A stretch of 51,055 nucleotides of DNA from Desulfurococcaceae archaeon (GCA_020833245.1 JAJHQQ010000002.1:1-51055), one strand, 5' to 3'; shown: positions 8,280-16,891, numbered from the stretch's first letter. Numbers and translations: made by a program. The notes: generated from the letters alone by a model not told the origin.

Positions 8280-9364
8280 GAAGACTCCCCGCTGGTTACA
8301 TTATTCCACCAGTACAGGAAACGCGTGTTAAATACCCAGAGCAGCAAGTACCACTAGAGGAGCGAGATAGCAATGAACCATACGTGGTTGTTGGGAGAGT
8401 ACTAAACCACATTCCAGAATACCCGGCTAAGCTGTATAAAAGCGCCCTCTTCAGGCACATCTTGATCACCGGCACCACGGGATCGGGTAAGTCTTACACG
8501 GCTTCGAGAATAGCCGAGCGCGTGTGTAGAGATCTAAGAGTACCAGTTCTCGTCGTGGACTGGCATGGAGAGTACAGCAAAGTGCTCTCTGAATACACTC
8601 TCATAGAGCCGCGTGAACTACCCCTACAGCTTCTCACAGGAGAGCCAGGGGAATTAAGCGTTATGAGTAGTATATTTGAGTTAACACCACCTCAAGAGTA
8701 CATTTTAGAGAAGGTAATTGGGCAGAAGGGTCCCTCTAAGATCAAGTCTGTAGAGAGCTTACTAGACCTTGTCGAGGCTCTTCCCGAGGAATCTTCTTGG
8801 TTTAGAGAGTCTAAGTTGTCACTACATAGAAAGCTTAGTCTAATATCTAGAGGCGGGTACAGTGATCTCTTCAAAGTATACAATGCCCAGGATGAGGCAC
8901 TAAGTGGAATAGTGGAGGGTCGGCGCGAACCCCTCGTCGTGGACGTTAGCGTAATAAGTGATCTCTCGGTTAAAAGGCTCTATGCTTCTCTACTAGTTAA
9001 GCGCTTAGTTGATTATTCTACTAGGAGGCTAAAACCCCTACTAGTAGTTCTTGAGGAGGCTCAAAACTACCTCTCAAGGCAGGCCCCTGTTAAGCCTATA
9101 TGTGAAATGCTGAGAGAAATCCGCAAGTTTCAAGTGGGGCTAGTGATCTTGGCGCAGTCGATATCTCAACTAGTAGAGGATGCCCTAGCTAATACTAATA
9201 CTAAGATAATACACTCTGTTAAATCCAAACAAGACTTAGATGCAGTTGAAAAAACCATATACATGGATTACTCTTTTATTACGCTAGTACCGTATCTAGA
9301 CGTAGGTGAAGCCGTGTACACTACTATTAGTTTAAAAAAGCCCATATTAATTAAAGTCGAGTAG
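8276..9364 (+). CDS. HerA-like (DUF87) P-loop ATPase
   Basis: An ASCE ATPase of the HerA/FtsK group. Walker A is GTTGSGKS (8471-8494) and Walker B is LLVVLEEAQNYL in the last third, followed by a QSISQL sensor-type segment. HerA motors pump or resect DNA, usually with NurA, but no nurA is adjacent, so the substrate is unknown. The first conventional start is GTG 8384. The frame is open back to 8267, however, and encodes a protein-like stretch (GYIIPPVQETRV, then LEERDSNEPYVVVGRV), so translation must begin earlier: either by -1 frameshift from the preceding ORF or at CTG 8276, which overlaps the TGA. The coordinates use 8276. Confidence 0.8.
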   Translation: MRRLPAGYIIPPVQETRVKYPEQQVPLEERDSNEPYVVVGRVLNHIPEYPAKLYKSALFRHILITGTTGSGKSYTASRIAERVCRDLRVPVLVVDWHGEYSKVLSEYTLIEPRELPLQLLTGEPGELSVMSSIFELTPPQEYILEKVIGQKGPSKIKSVESLLDLVEALPEESSWFRESKLSLHRKLSLISRGGYSDLFKVYNAQDEALSGIVEGRREPLVVDVSVISDLSVKRLYASLLVKRLVDYSTRRLKPLLVVLEEAQNYLSRQAPVKPICEMLREIRKFQVGLVILAQSISQLVEDALANTNTKIIHSVKSKQDLDAVEKTIYMDYSFITLVPYLDVGEAVYTTISLKKPILIKVE

Positions 9365-9369
9365 TAATT

Positions 9370-11010
9370 CTACTCTTCTTCTTTCTTCTCCTCAGGCTTC
9401 TTGCCGACCTCCTCTTTCTTCTCTAGTTTACTAGCCGCTATTATGTCGTCTATTCTTAAGATTATTGTAGCTGCCTCGGTTCCACCTTTAATAGCCGTTG
9501 CAACAACAGACATTGGCTCTAACACGCCTAGCTTAAACATGTCTACGAGTTGCCCATTACTTAAGTCAACACTAATCCAGGCATTGCCCTCCGTTTCGTG
9601 AGAGCTCCTCAGCTTCATGAGCATTTCGACAGTGTCTAAGCCGGCGTTTTCTACTAGTGCTACTACGAGTCCTTCAAGAGCCCTCGCGAAGGCCTCAATG
9701 GCTAACTGCTCCTTACCGCCGACTTTAACAGCAAACTTCCTTAAGTGCTTTGCGAGCTCGATCTCTATTGCTCCACCACCCACTACTACTTTACCGTCGC
9801 GAATAGCGTCCGCGACCGCTGAGAGAGCGTCTCTTAAACTACGCTCGGCCTCGTCTACAAGTCTCTCTAATCCACCTCTTAGTAGTATACCCACTGCTTT
9901 CGGGTTTTTACACCCCTCAATAAAGACCATTTTGTCCTCTCCGACTTTTCTCTCTTCTACTAGGGCTGCGTAGCCTAGGTCTTCGGGCTTTAAGTCCTCT
10001 ATGTTACTGACTATTCTTCCGCCCGTAGCCCTCTCCAGCTTCTCGAGATCACTCCTCTTAACTCTCCTCACAGCCAAAATACCCTTCTTAGCGAGAAAGT
10101 GCTGAGCAACCTCATCAATACCCTTCTGCGTTATAACGACATTAGTGCCTACCTCTGTGATCTTGTCGACGAGCTTAGACAGAATCTCCTCTTCCTGCTG
10201 TAGAAAAGCCTTTAACTGTGTGGGGTTGCTTATTCTGATCTCAGCGTCTATTTCGGGCTTCTCTATTTCTAGAGGCGCGTCTAGAAGAGCTATTTTAGCG
10301 TTTTCAACTCTCTTAGGCATACCTGGGTGAACTACTTCCTTATCTAGTATTATGCCGTGTACTAGCTGAGTATCCATTAGCGAGCCTCCGTACTTCTTAA
10401 TGATCTGGACGTTGTCGATGTCTATGTAAACCTTGTCACCCCTCTGCTCTGCTATGTGCTTAACGGCTTTTACAGCTAACTCGGCAAGGTACTCTCTAGC
10501 GTCGTGTACCGCTTTACTAGTTAGGGCTGTTCTAGCTACTTTCTTAAGCGTTTCTTCATCGTTAATGTCTATTGGTATTGCTATCTCCTCAATTAGTCTC
10601 AGAGCCTCCTCCATTGCTTTCCTGTAGCCTGATATTATTGTTGTTGGGTGAATGTTCTTGTTGAGGAGCTCCTCCGCGTACTTTAATAGCTCGCCAGCAA
10701 ATATAACTGCCCTCTTTGTTCCATCACCCACTTCGCTATCCTGGCTCTTAGCTACGTGAACAAGCATTTTTGCAGCCGGGTGCTGGATTTCAGCCTTGTC
10801 TAATATTGTAGCGCCGTCATTCGTGATCGTGACGTCGCCGAGAGTGTCTACCAGCATTTTATCCATTCCTTTAGGACCATAAGTAGTCTTAACCATCTCT
10901 GCAACGGCTCTCGCTGCTAGTATATTTACTCTAACAGCATCTCTACCAGCTGTGCGCTGAGTTCCCTCTTTTAATATTAAAACAGGGATTCCAGTAGGCT
11001 CTGCAGCCAC
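9370..11010 (-). CDS. thsA: Thermosome subunit (group II chaperonin)
   Basis: A 546-residue CCT/thermosome subunit that forms the double-ring ATP-dependent folding chamber. It shows the family signature [14 protein letters not shown] near residues 40-53, the ATP-site [10 protein letters not shown]-type segment (here [10 protein letters not shown]), [15 protein letters not shown] near 98-112, [17 protein letters not shown], and the acidic Lys/Glu-rich C-terminal tail that projects into the chamber. Start is GTG 11010 with AGGTGG upstream (11019-11024). A strong TATA box lies at 11055-11066. Only one subunit gene is in the window, so paralogues may lie elsewhere. It is convergent with the HerA-like gene with a 5-nt gap. 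Confidence 0.96.
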   Translation of the reverse strand: MAAEPTGIPVLILKEGTQRTAGRDAVRVNILAARAVAEMVKTTYGPKGMDKMLVDTLGDVTITNDGATILDKAEIQHPAAKMLVHVAKSQDSEVGDGTKRAVIFAGELLKYAEELLNKNIHPTTIISGYRKAMEEALRLIEEIAIPIDINDEETLKKVARTALTSKAVHDAREYLAELAVKAVKHIAEQRGDKVYIDIDNVQIIKKYGGSLMDTQLVHGIILDKEVVHPGMPKRVENAKIALLDAPLEIEKPEIDAEIRISNPTQLKAFLQQEEEILSKLVDKITEVGTNVVITQKGIDEVAQHFLAKKGILAVRRVKRSDLEKLERATGGRIVSNIEDLKPEDLGYAALVEERKVGEDKMVFIEGCKNPKAVGILLRGGLERLVDEAERSLRDALSAVADAIRDGKVVVGGGAIEIELAKHLRKFAVKVGGKEQLAIEAFARALEGLVVALVENAGLDTVEMLMKLRSSHETEGNAWISVDLSNGQLVDMFKLGVLEPMSVVATAIKGGTEAATIILRIDDIIAASKLEKKEEVGKKPEEKKEEE

Positions 11011-11051
11011 TTAAACCACCTACTCTACAGCCACGTACATTAATTTAGAAG

Positions 11052-11070
11052 ACTTCTATATAAATATTAT
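11052..11070 (-). promoter_or_regulatory. Thermosome promoter (TATA/BRE)
   Basis: On the minus strand the sequence reads GAAATAATATTTATATAG (11055-11074 region), a BRE-like purine stretch followed by a TATA box. It lies about 45-55 nt upstream of the GTG start, which predicts a leader of about 20-25 nt. Confidence 0.6.
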
Positions 11071-11212
11071 TTCAATAAACAAGTAAAGATCTCAAGTAGA
11101 GACCATCGCTGTTGGCCAACGCGCAGAAATAGTAGCTCTTCGAGACCACTCAGCGAGGCGAAAGAAAAATTAGGTTGTTTAACAAAAATAACAAGTGAAT
11201 GGTGGTTTAAAA

Positions 11213-11785
11213 TTGTCTAAAACAACGCGAAGTCGTGATGACACCGCTAAAATAACTGATCCAAGTGAAGACGACTTGTTTAAAATAGCTAAATCCATAA
11301 TTGCGGAGATATACGGCAAGAACTCAAATGACCTCTTAACATACCTCATGAAGAACGAGTACGTAGTCGAAGAAACTCTCTCGCAGGACACGAGTATAAA
11401 ATCTAACGAGGGGCGCAAAATTCTACAGTACTTAAGCGACGAGGCCATTGTATTTCCCGACAAGGTGAAAGTCGGTGAAAGCACACTCCACCTTTGGAGA
11501 CTTAATAAGCCCGCACTAGTAGCGTTTATAGTTAAAAAACTGAAGAGAGCTAAGGAGAAGCTGGATTTGCGATTAAAGTTTGAATCCAATAACACTATTT
11601 ACAAGTGCCCCACGTGCAAAAAGATCTATACTCTCGAAGACGCTTACGTAAACGACTTTTACTGCCCACACGACGGTTCATTGCTCACCGAGGAGGTAGA
11701 TAGAGATAAGCGCTTTAAGGTGATCGCCGAGAGTATTGAGAAGCTAGATTACTTAATAAAGAAGATCGAGAGATCACGGTACTAA
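11213..11785 (+). CDS. tfe: Transcription factor E (TFE alpha)
   Basis: The archaeal homologue of the TFIIE alpha N-terminus, which assists promoter opening. The N-terminal half is a winged helix (about 20-95 of the encoded protein, with YVVEETLSQDTSI and EGRKILQYLSDEAIV). The C-terminal half carries a zinc ribbon: CPTC, then CPHDG about 20 residues later, so the usual fourth cysteine is replaced. A basic C-terminal helix follows. I prefer TTG 11213 because GGTGG at 11201-11205 is correctly spaced; an upstream GTG at 11195 would add six residues. The next gene, a C5 methyltransferase, begins 1 nt after the stop, so they are cotranscribed. Confidence 0.88.
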   Translation: MSKTTRSRDDTAKITDPSEDDLFKIAKSIIAEIYGKNSNDLLTYLMKNEYVVEETLSQDTSIKSNEGRKILQYLSDEAIVFPDKVKVGESTLHLWRLNKPALVAFIVKKLKRAKEKLDLRLKFESNNTIYKCPTCKKIYTLEDAYVNDFYCPHDGSLLTEEVDRDKRFKVIAESIEKLDYLIKKIERSRY

Positions 11786-11786
11786 T

Positions 11787-12761
11787 ATGTCAAAATACGC
11801 GTTCATAGACTTGTTTTCGGGTGCTGGGGGTTTTTCGCTAGGCTTCTACTTAACGGGGAAATTTCAGCCTGTACTAGCTGTTGATAACTTCAAACCAGCT
11901 ACTGAGACCTACAAGGTGAATTTCCCAGAGACACTTGTACTAGTAGAAGACGTGAGAAACCTCCGCGAAAGCGATCTCTTCAAGATCGCAGGGCCCGGTG
12001 AAGTAGATCTGATTATTGGCAGCCCACCGTGTGAGCCATTTACAGGAGCTAATCCGAGTAGAGAGAGGAGTCCACTAGACAGGCTCTACGTTGACCCCCA
12101 GGGACAACTAGTACTACACTTTATTAGAATAGTCGGGTACTACAAACCGCGAGTTTTCATCATGGAGAACGTGCCCGCTATATTAGAAGGCGGTCTCAGA
12201 GAGGCGTTAATGTATGAGTTTAGAAGACTTGGTTATAAACAAGTGTACTTCAACTTGCTCAGTGCTGAGGACTACGGAACTCCGAGTAGGCGTAGAAGAG
12301 TTTTCATTTCAAATATTCCAATAAAGCCCCCTAGAGTCGAAAAAACCGTAACTGTTGGTGAGGCACTAAGCGATCTACCTCCGCCAACAGCTGTTATCCC
12401 TAATCACGACCCCCCACCAGAACTTCCCTATAGGAAGCTACGTAGAGCAGTCCGCAAGAAGTGGGGTGAGGCTTTAGTCTACTTTCACGGCTCAAAGAAG
12501 CCCATACCGAATCTCATTAAACTAGATCCTAATGATCTCGCACCCACAGTTATGGGTTCTTCAAGATTTATTCACCCGTTTGAAAACAGGCTTTTAACTG
12601 TACGTGAACAAGCTAGGCTAATGGGGTTTCCAGATACCTTTACTTTTACTGGAGGTAGAGACTCACAGTACAATATGATTGGTGAAGCAGTCCCCGTGCC
12701 ATTGGCAACGGCAATTGCACTCTACACACAGAGAGTACTGGATTCGGGTGATGTGTATTGA
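11787..12761 (+). CDS. C5 cytosine methyltransferase (orphan, Dcm/DNMT-type)
   Basis: A 324-residue SAM-dependent C5 methyltransferase with all core motifs: I (FIDLFSGAGGFSLGF, 6-20), IV with catalytic Cys82 in GSPPCEPFTGA, VI (MENVP, 126-130), VIII (SRRRRVF, 167-173, where QRRxR is usual), and the C-terminal GEAVPVPLATAI. The target-recognition region between VIII and IX is short (about 90 residues). No restriction endonuclease, Vsr or specificity subunit is nearby, so it is an orphan. The PCxPFT form of motif IV recalls DNMT2-type tRNA methyltransferases, so RNA cannot be excluded as substrate. It is sandwiched in an operon with TFE and a SPOUT-like protein (TTGA overlap). Confidence 0.88.
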   Translation: MSKYAFIDLFSGAGGFSLGFYLTGKFQPVLAVDNFKPATETYKVNFPETLVLVEDVRNLRESDLFKIAGPGEVDLIIGSPPCEPFTGANPSRERSPLDRLYVDPQGQLVLHFIRIVGYYKPRVFIMENVPAILEGGLREALMYEFRRLGYKQVYFNLLSAEDYGTPSRRRRVFISNIPIKPPRVEKTVTVGEALSDLPPPTAVIPNHDPPPELPYRKLRRAVRKKWGEALVYFHGSKKPIPNLIKLDPNDLAPTVMGSSRFIHPFENRLLTVREQARLMGFPDTFTFTGGRDSQYNMIGEAVPVPLATAIALYTQRVLDSGDVY

Positions 12762-13216
12762 GTGAAGTATACGTAGCGCTCTACGCTCCAAGTAGTGTTC
12801 AAAAGCTACTAGAGTTTGTGAAGACTGTGTACGCCTCTCCACTACTCGTACCTGTTATAATAAAGCCCTATGGAGCGGCCGCCCAGGTGGGTGTCCCAGA
12901 GGCGTATAAACTGTCTTATAGGCTTGGTAAACCCCTAATACTACTCCCCGAGATAAAAGACCTCGTAGACGTCTTAACGTGTAAACAAGTATACTATCTT
13001 GAAGAGAGCGGTGCACTAGTAAGCCTACCCTCTATTATCAAGGAGAGTGAGAAGAAAGCTATTATAATCTCGTCTGGTGAGCAAGAGCCTTCCCCGAGAG
13101 AACTAAGTGTAGTCAGCACTGTGTGGCCTAGTGAAATACCACGAGGTATATCCCCTGTGGCCGTAGCCGGGATACTAGTCTACGAGATCTCTAGGAGTAA
13201 GCAGGGTCAAAGTTAA
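12758..13216 (+). CDS. SPOUT-like conserved archaeal protein (COG4080 type)
   Basis: A 152-residue protein whose TTG start overlaps the methyltransferase stop (TTGA). Recognisable pieces are YVALYAPSSVQKLLEFVK at the N-terminus, KPYGAAAQVGVPEAYKLSYR near 38-57, and KPLILLPEIKDLVDVL near 60-75. I associate this pattern with COG4080, described as a SpoU-like methylase family of unknown substrate and sometimes mislabelled as a RecB-family nuclease; no nuclease motif is visible. Its placement after TFE and the C5 methyltransferase hints at nucleic-acid modification, but that is only context. Confidence 0.55.
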   Translation: MSEVYVALYAPSSVQKLLEFVKTVYASPLLVPVIIKPYGAAAQVGVPEAYKLSYRLGKPLILLPEIKDLVDVLTCKQVYYLEESGALVSLPSIIKESEKKAIIISSGEQEPSPRELSVVSTVWPSEIPRGISPVAVAGILVYEISRSKQGQS

Positions 13217-13250
13217 AATCGCTTAACATGAAGAAAAACAAGGTGAGAGT

Positions 13251-14258
13251 GTGAGCTTTAAACTAAGAACCTCAATGATCCCGTCTACCTCCGAGATCAC
13301 GAGGGACAAGTACGACGTTATTGTCGTGGGAGGGGGTCCAGCTGGCTTAACAGCAACACTCTACTGTGCTAGGCTGGGACTAGACACTGTAGTTATCACG
13401 AAGACTATTGGGGGCCTAGTCGCGGAGGCCCCTGTAGTAGACGACTATCTAGGTCTCCCCGATGTAAAGGGGGCTGATCTCGCCGATAGGTTTTTCAAGC
13501 ATGTTAAAAAGTACGGTGTCCCAGTGATCCTAGACGAGGTAGTAGATGTTTTTAAGCGTAGTCCCGAGGACTACTACTGGTGTGTTAAACTCAAAAATAC
13601 TAATCGAGTTCTCTGCGCCTACGCCGTTGTCTTAGCTATGGGTAGTGAGAAGCGTAAACTTGGTGTACCAGGCGAGGATAGACTCCTAGGTAAAGGTGTT
13701 TCTTACTGCGCTATATGTGACGGCCCACTGTACAGGGGTAAAGATGTAGCTGTAATAGGTGGTGGTAACTCGGCGTTCACAGCGGCGTTATTTCTTGCAA
13801 ATATAGCTAACAAGGTCTACTTGATTCACAGGAGGAGCACCTTTAGAGCCTTCAAAGTATACGTTGACGCCGCACTCACCAACAGGAGAATAGAGATCAT
13901 AGTAGACTCTACCGTGAAGGAAATTGTGGGCGAAAACGCTGTGGAGGGTATAAGAGTAGTTAACTTAAAGACCGGTGAAGAGCGATATATAAAAGTAGAC
14001 GGGGTTTTCGTGGAGATTGGGCTAAAACCCCCAACAGAGTTCTTTAAGAAACTCAATTTAGAAGTTGACGAAGAGGGGCGAGCAGTAGTAAACATCGACA
14101 GGTCAACTTCTCTCAAAGGCATATACGTCGTAGGCGACGCTGCAGGCGGCCCATACAAATACAAGTTAGAGCAGATCATAACAGCAGCCGCGGATGGAGC
14201 TATCGCGGCTGACGCGATAAGCAAGTATATTGCGCTGATTAAATCAGGGGTCAAGTAA
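13251..14258 (+). CDS. trxB: Thioredoxin reductase (FAD/NAD(P)H disulfide reductase)
   Basis: A 335-residue low-molecular-weight thioredoxin reductase that passes electrons from NAD(P)H through FAD to a redox disulfide. It shows the FAD site GGGPAGL (27-33), the redox pair CAIC at Cys153 and Cys156 (CAICDGP), the second nucleotide fold GGGNSAF (168-174), and the C-terminal FAD contact GIYVVGDAAGG. The N-terminus has about 20 extra residues before the FAD fold. GTG 13251 is preceded by AGGTGAG at 13241-13247. It is the last gene of the plus-strand run before the CAU tRNA. Confidence 0.93.
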   Translation: MSFKLRTSMIPSTSEITRDKYDVIVVGGGPAGLTATLYCARLGLDTVVITKTIGGLVAEAPVVDDYLGLPDVKGADLADRFFKHVKKYGVPVILDEVVDVFKRSPEDYYWCVKLKNTNRVLCAYAVVLAMGSEKRKLGVPGEDRLLGKGVSYCAICDGPLYRGKDVAVIGGGNSAFTAALFLANIANKVYLIHRRSTFRAFKVYVDAALTNRRIEIIVDSTVKEIVGENAVEGIRVVNLKTGEERYIKVDGVFVEIGLKPPTEFFKKLNLEVDEEGRAVVNIDRSTSLKGIYVVGDAAGGPYKYKLEQIITAAADGAIAADAISKYIALIKSGVK

Positions 14259-14283
14259 AACAGCGAGTAGAGTAGTAGAAGTG

Positions 14284-14297
14284 AAAGAATTTAAACC
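14284..14297 (+). promoter_or_regulatory. Promoter of the CAU tRNA
   Basis: GAAAGAATTTAAACC holds a BRE-like purine run followed by the TATA-like AATTTAAA (14288-14295), about 35 nt upstream of the mature tRNA 5' end. This is a normal spacing for a short-leader archaeal tRNA transcript. Confidence 0.55.
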
Positions 14298-14327
14298 CAT
14301 CTAAGTAAGGCTACTATAGTGGAACAA

Positions 14328-14401
<74 letters not shown>

Positions 14402-14412
14402 CCTCTAAATAC

Positions 14413-15681
14413 TCACGTTCCGTGTTTCCACGACTGTAGGTACTCCTGTTGTTGTGGAGTTAGAGAGTCTATTTCAACATTTATTGCTTTTAGTTTAAGT
14501 CTCGCAACCATTTCGTCTAGCTCAATGGGTAATCTCAGTACTTTAACAGGTAGTTTACCTCTATTTTCAACAACGTACTTTACTGCTAGGAACTGGTTAG
14601 CAAAGCTCATATCCATGACCTCGCTCGGGTGCCCCTCAGCGGATGCCAAGTTAACTAATCTGCCCTCAGCTAGTAAATACAGGCATCTTCCATCCCTCAA
14701 TTTGTACTCGACTACGCTCGGTAAGATCTGCTTCTTCTCAACTGCGAGTTCCTCGAGGTCTGGTATCCAGATCTCAACGTTGAAGTGCCCCGCGTTAGCT
14801 AGAATAGCCCCGTTTTTCATTTTCTCAAAGTGCTCTCTTCTAATAACGGCTATATTACCCGTCGCCGTGATAAAGACGTCGCCGACTTCACTAGCTTTAC
14901 TCATAGGCATGACGTCAAAGCCGTCGTAGAGGGCTTCAAGAGCCCTAATAGGATTCACCTCTGTCACTATAACGCGCCTAGCTCCCATGCCGCGCGCTCT
15001 CATAGCTATTCCCCTGCCAACCCAGCCGTAGCCCGCCACTACTACTACTTTTCCGGCGAGGAGAATGTTTGTGGCCCTGAGAATACCGTCAATAGTACTC
15101 TGCCCTGTACCATATCTGTTGTCGAATAGGAACTTCGTGTACGAGTCATTTACAGCTATCACCGGGTACTTTAAAGCGCCTTTCGACTCTAGTGCTCTAA
15201 GCCTGTTCACTCCCGTTGTAGTCTCCTCTGTACCTCCATAGATCCCCTCAGCTAAGTCAGCGTACTCGTCGTGTATTAGTGCGTGTAGGTCTGCTCCGTC
15301 ATCTATAACCACGTGGGGTTTGCTCTCGGCAACTCTTCTAATACACCAGTAGTATTCCTCGCGTGTTTGCCCCCTCCAGGCATATACGTGAATACCTCGT
15401 TTAACAAGAGCCGCTGCCACGTCGTCCTGTGTTGACAGAGGATTACTCGCCGCGAGGAATACCTCGGCGCCGGCGCTTTTAAGTGCAGATACCAGAACCG
15501 CTGTCTCTTTAGTAACGTGTAAAACTGCTCCGACTCTAATACCCGAGAGGGGCTTCGACTCCGAGTACATATCTCTGAGAAGAAGTAAAACAGGCATACA
15601 GTTCTCGGCCCACTTGATCTTCAACTCTCCCTGATCAGCCAACGAGAGATCCCTAACTTTAAAGTCCAATGCCCCCACCAT
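14413..15681 (-). CDS. ahcY: S-adenosylhomocysteine hydrolase
   Basis: A 422-residue NAD-dependent enzyme that splits SAH to adenosine and homocysteine, removing the product inhibitor of the many SAM methyltransferases encoded nearby. Visible: [10 protein letters not shown] near residue 54, the substrate region [26 protein letters not shown] near 184-201, the Rossmann motif GYGWVGRG near 218-225, and NAGHFNVEI. It lacks the bacterial/eukaryotic C-terminal extension ending in Tyr, as other archaeal forms do. Start ATG at 15681. A TATA box on the minus strand (TTTTTATAC, 15719-15728) lies about 40 nt upstream. It faces the CAU tRNA convergently. Confidence 0.95.
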   Translation of the reverse strand: MVGALDFKVRDLSLADQGELKIKWAENCMPVLLLLRDMYSESKPLSGIRVGAVLHVTKETAVLVSALKSAGAEVFLAASNPLSTQDDVAAALVKRGIHVYAWRGQTREEYYWCIRRVAESKPHVVIDDGADLHALIHDEYADLAEGIYGGTEETTTGVNRLRALESKGALKYPVIAVNDSYTKFLFDNRYGTGQSTIDGILRATNILLAGKVVVVAGYGWVGRGIAMRARGMGARRVIVTEVNPIRALEALYDGFDVMPMSKASEVGDVFITATGNIAVIRREHFEKMKNGAILANAGHFNVEIWIPDLEELAVEKKQILPSVVEYKLRDGRCLYLLAEGRLVNLASAEGHPSEVMDMSFANQFLAVKYVVENRGKLPVKVLRLPIELDEMVARLKLKAINVEIDSLTPQQQEYLQSWKHGT

Positions 15682-15796
15682 AGTATCCTACTCGAAAGTA
15701 GACAATACACCTGTGAATAGTATAAAAAGCTAGTGGTAATTAACTGTGACTCAACAATCTCCACTCCAAGGAGCTACTCTCACTCCGAGAGGAGTT

Positions 15797-15809
15797 TAGC
15801 TTTATATAG
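15797..15809 (+). promoter_or_regulatory. Promoter of rps17e
   Basis: TTTATATA at 15801-15808, preceded by the purine-rich GAGGAG, forms a TATA/BRE pair about 50 nt before the S17e ATG. A second TATA-like CTTATAAGC follows at 15812-15820. Confidence 0.55.
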
Positions 15810-15855
15810 GTCTTATAAGCTTTGAGGAGACATTGAGTTGAGGGGTGCTTTAGGT

Positions 15856-16092
15856 ATGGGAAAAGTTAGAACTAAGCTGGTTAAGAGAGTGGCGAGAAAT
15901 CTGCTTGAAAAGTACCCTGATCTATTTACGAGGGACTTTCAACACAACAAACTAGTAGTCTCGAAACTCGTAGCCGTTACTTCTAAAAAGCTGAGAAACC
16001 AGATCGCTGGCTACATAACACACTTAGTGTCGATTACACAGAAGGCGAGAAAGCCCACTACGGAAGAAGCAGTAGAGGAGGTTAAGAGCTAA
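15856..16092 (+). CDS. rps17e: 30S ribosomal protein S17e
   Basis: A 78-residue archaeal/eukaryotic-type small-subunit protein. From ATG 15856 it starts MGKVRTKLVKRVARNLL, which matches the conserved family N-terminus. The central FTRDFQHNKLVV and SKKLRNQIAGYITHL segments are also typical. An in-frame TTG at 15838 would add six residues, but the GAGGGGTG at 15839-15847 is well placed as ribosome binding site for the ATG. The next gene starts 2 nt after the stop. Confidence 0.93.
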   Translation: MGKVRTKLVKRVARNLLEKYPDLFTRDFQHNKLVVSKLVAVTSKKLRNQIAGYITHLVSITQKARKPTTEEAVEEVKS

Positions 16093-16094
16093 AA

Positions 16095-16583
16095 TTGTTT
16101 GAGTGGTTTTTCAAGGAAGAATACTTAGAATTAGGCATTAAGTGGCGTGATGAGCCGATCAAAGTAAAGGCGTGTGTATTCCTGTGTGAAAAGCTAAGCG
16201 GGGAGTTAAAAAACGAGTTACTCGCTCGAGGAATTAATGGTTCATCCCCACTCGCAATTATACCTGTAACTAGCGTCACTAGTCCTCACCAAGTAGTTCA
16301 AGGAGTAGTACACTACGTAATTCACGGTGCGAGGCAACACAGAATTAGAAATAAGGGGTTACTACTGTCCGCTCTAATTCTCGGCACCGCTCAAATAGAC
16401 GACCTCGTTGAAATTCTCGAAAAGCACTTTAAGTCAAGTCAGCACTACTACCTGGTAGGAGTAGATAGTAAGCCAGTTAACCTAGATAAGTGCATTACTC
16501 TCAAACGAGAAATTCTCCTAGAGAAACCGGCAACAATGAGCTCAATGGTAAAAAACGTCCTGTTAGTTATTTCTCTAACCTAG
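16095..16583 (+). CDS. Probable KEOPS subunit Cgi121
   Basis: A 162-residue protein from TTG 16095, immediately after rps17e. It shows the layout of CGI-121 proteins (PF08617): HQVVQGVVHYVIHG followed by KGLLLSALILGTAQIDDLVEIL (about 76-115), then a strand-rich segment and a final helix MSSMVKNVLLVISL. In KEOPS, which makes t6A37 in ANN-decoding tRNAs, Cgi121 recruits the tRNA 3' CCA end and binds Bud32. No other KEOPS gene is in the window. The assignment is from pattern memory with low identity, so an unrelated small protein is possible. Confidence 0.55.
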   Translation: MFEWFFKEEYLELGIKWRDEPIKVKACVFLCEKLSGELKNELLARGINGSSPLAIIPVTSVTSPHQVVQGVVHYVIHGARQHRIRNKGLLLSALILGTAQIDDLVEILEKHFKSSQHYYLVGVDSKPVNLDKCITLKREILLEKPATMSSMVKNVLLVISLT

Positions 16584-16589
16584 GACTCC

Positions 16590-16715
16590 TCACCACTCTT
16601 CTTCCCACTCTTCCTCCTCCCACTCCTCTTCCTCCCACTCTTCTTCCCACTCCTCCTCAAGTAGCCATTTCATATCTAAGTCCCCTACTCTAACTAATCC
16701 TCCAAAGGAATGCAT
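16590..16715 (-). CDS. Putative 41-residue microprotein with Glu/Trp repeat tail
   Basis: On the minus strand an ATG at 16715 opens a 41-codon frame ending in TGA at 16590. Nineteen N-terminal residues (MHSFGGLVRVGDLDMKWLL) are followed by five blocks of three or four Glu plus one Trp. GAA and GAG alternate irregularly while TGG is constant, as expected if the protein is selected and the DNA repeat drifts. An A+T-rich TTAATATATTTTTATTTATA lies just upstream, so the transcript may be nearly leaderless. Function unknown. The same pyrimidine-rich plus strand could simply be the terminator of the S17e-Cgi121 operon. Confidence 0.45.
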   Translation of the reverse strand: MHSFGGLVRVGDLDMKWLLEEEWEEEWEEEEWEEEEWEEEW

Positions 16716-16775
16716 TTATAAATAAAAATATATTAAGTAACGCTGATCCCGCTACCCGGACACCAATTAAAACAG

Positions 16776-16875
16776 AGCCGCCGGCGGGATTTGAACCCGC
16801 GACCACCGGCTTTCTCGACCCGGTTTCTCTAGGCCCATACGAGGCCGGCGCTCTACCAGGCTGAGCTACGGCGGC
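16776..16875 (-). tRNA. tRNA-Thr(CGT) with 26-nt intron
   Basis: Acceptor GCCGCCG/CGGCGGC, discriminator U73 as in archaeal tRNA-Thr, anticodon CGT. The intron at 16812-16837 sits between positions 37 and 38. Splicing signals are canonical: CTCG (32-35) pairs with CGAG in the intron, giving a 4-bp central helix between 3-nt bulges TA^T and AA^A. A TATA-like box (CATAAAAAG on the minus strand, about 16900-16908) lies within the 3' end of tpi. Confidence 0.95.
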
Positions 16876-16891
16876 TTCGACGTCTATATAT

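Noticed and set aside
9401-10627. Several plus-strand Ser/Thr/Leu-rich ORFs over the thermosome gene
   Set aside because: Antisense shadows of a well-conserved gene.
11787-13216. Restriction-modification system
   Set aside because: The C5 methyltransferase is real, but no endonuclease, Vsr-like protein or specificity gene is adjacent.
16490-16693. Plus-strand ORF rich in Leu/Pro/Thr (67 residues)
   Set aside because: It is the shadow of the minus-strand Glu/Trp repeat frame and of the end of the Cgi121-like gene; composition is explained by the pyrimidine-rich strand.
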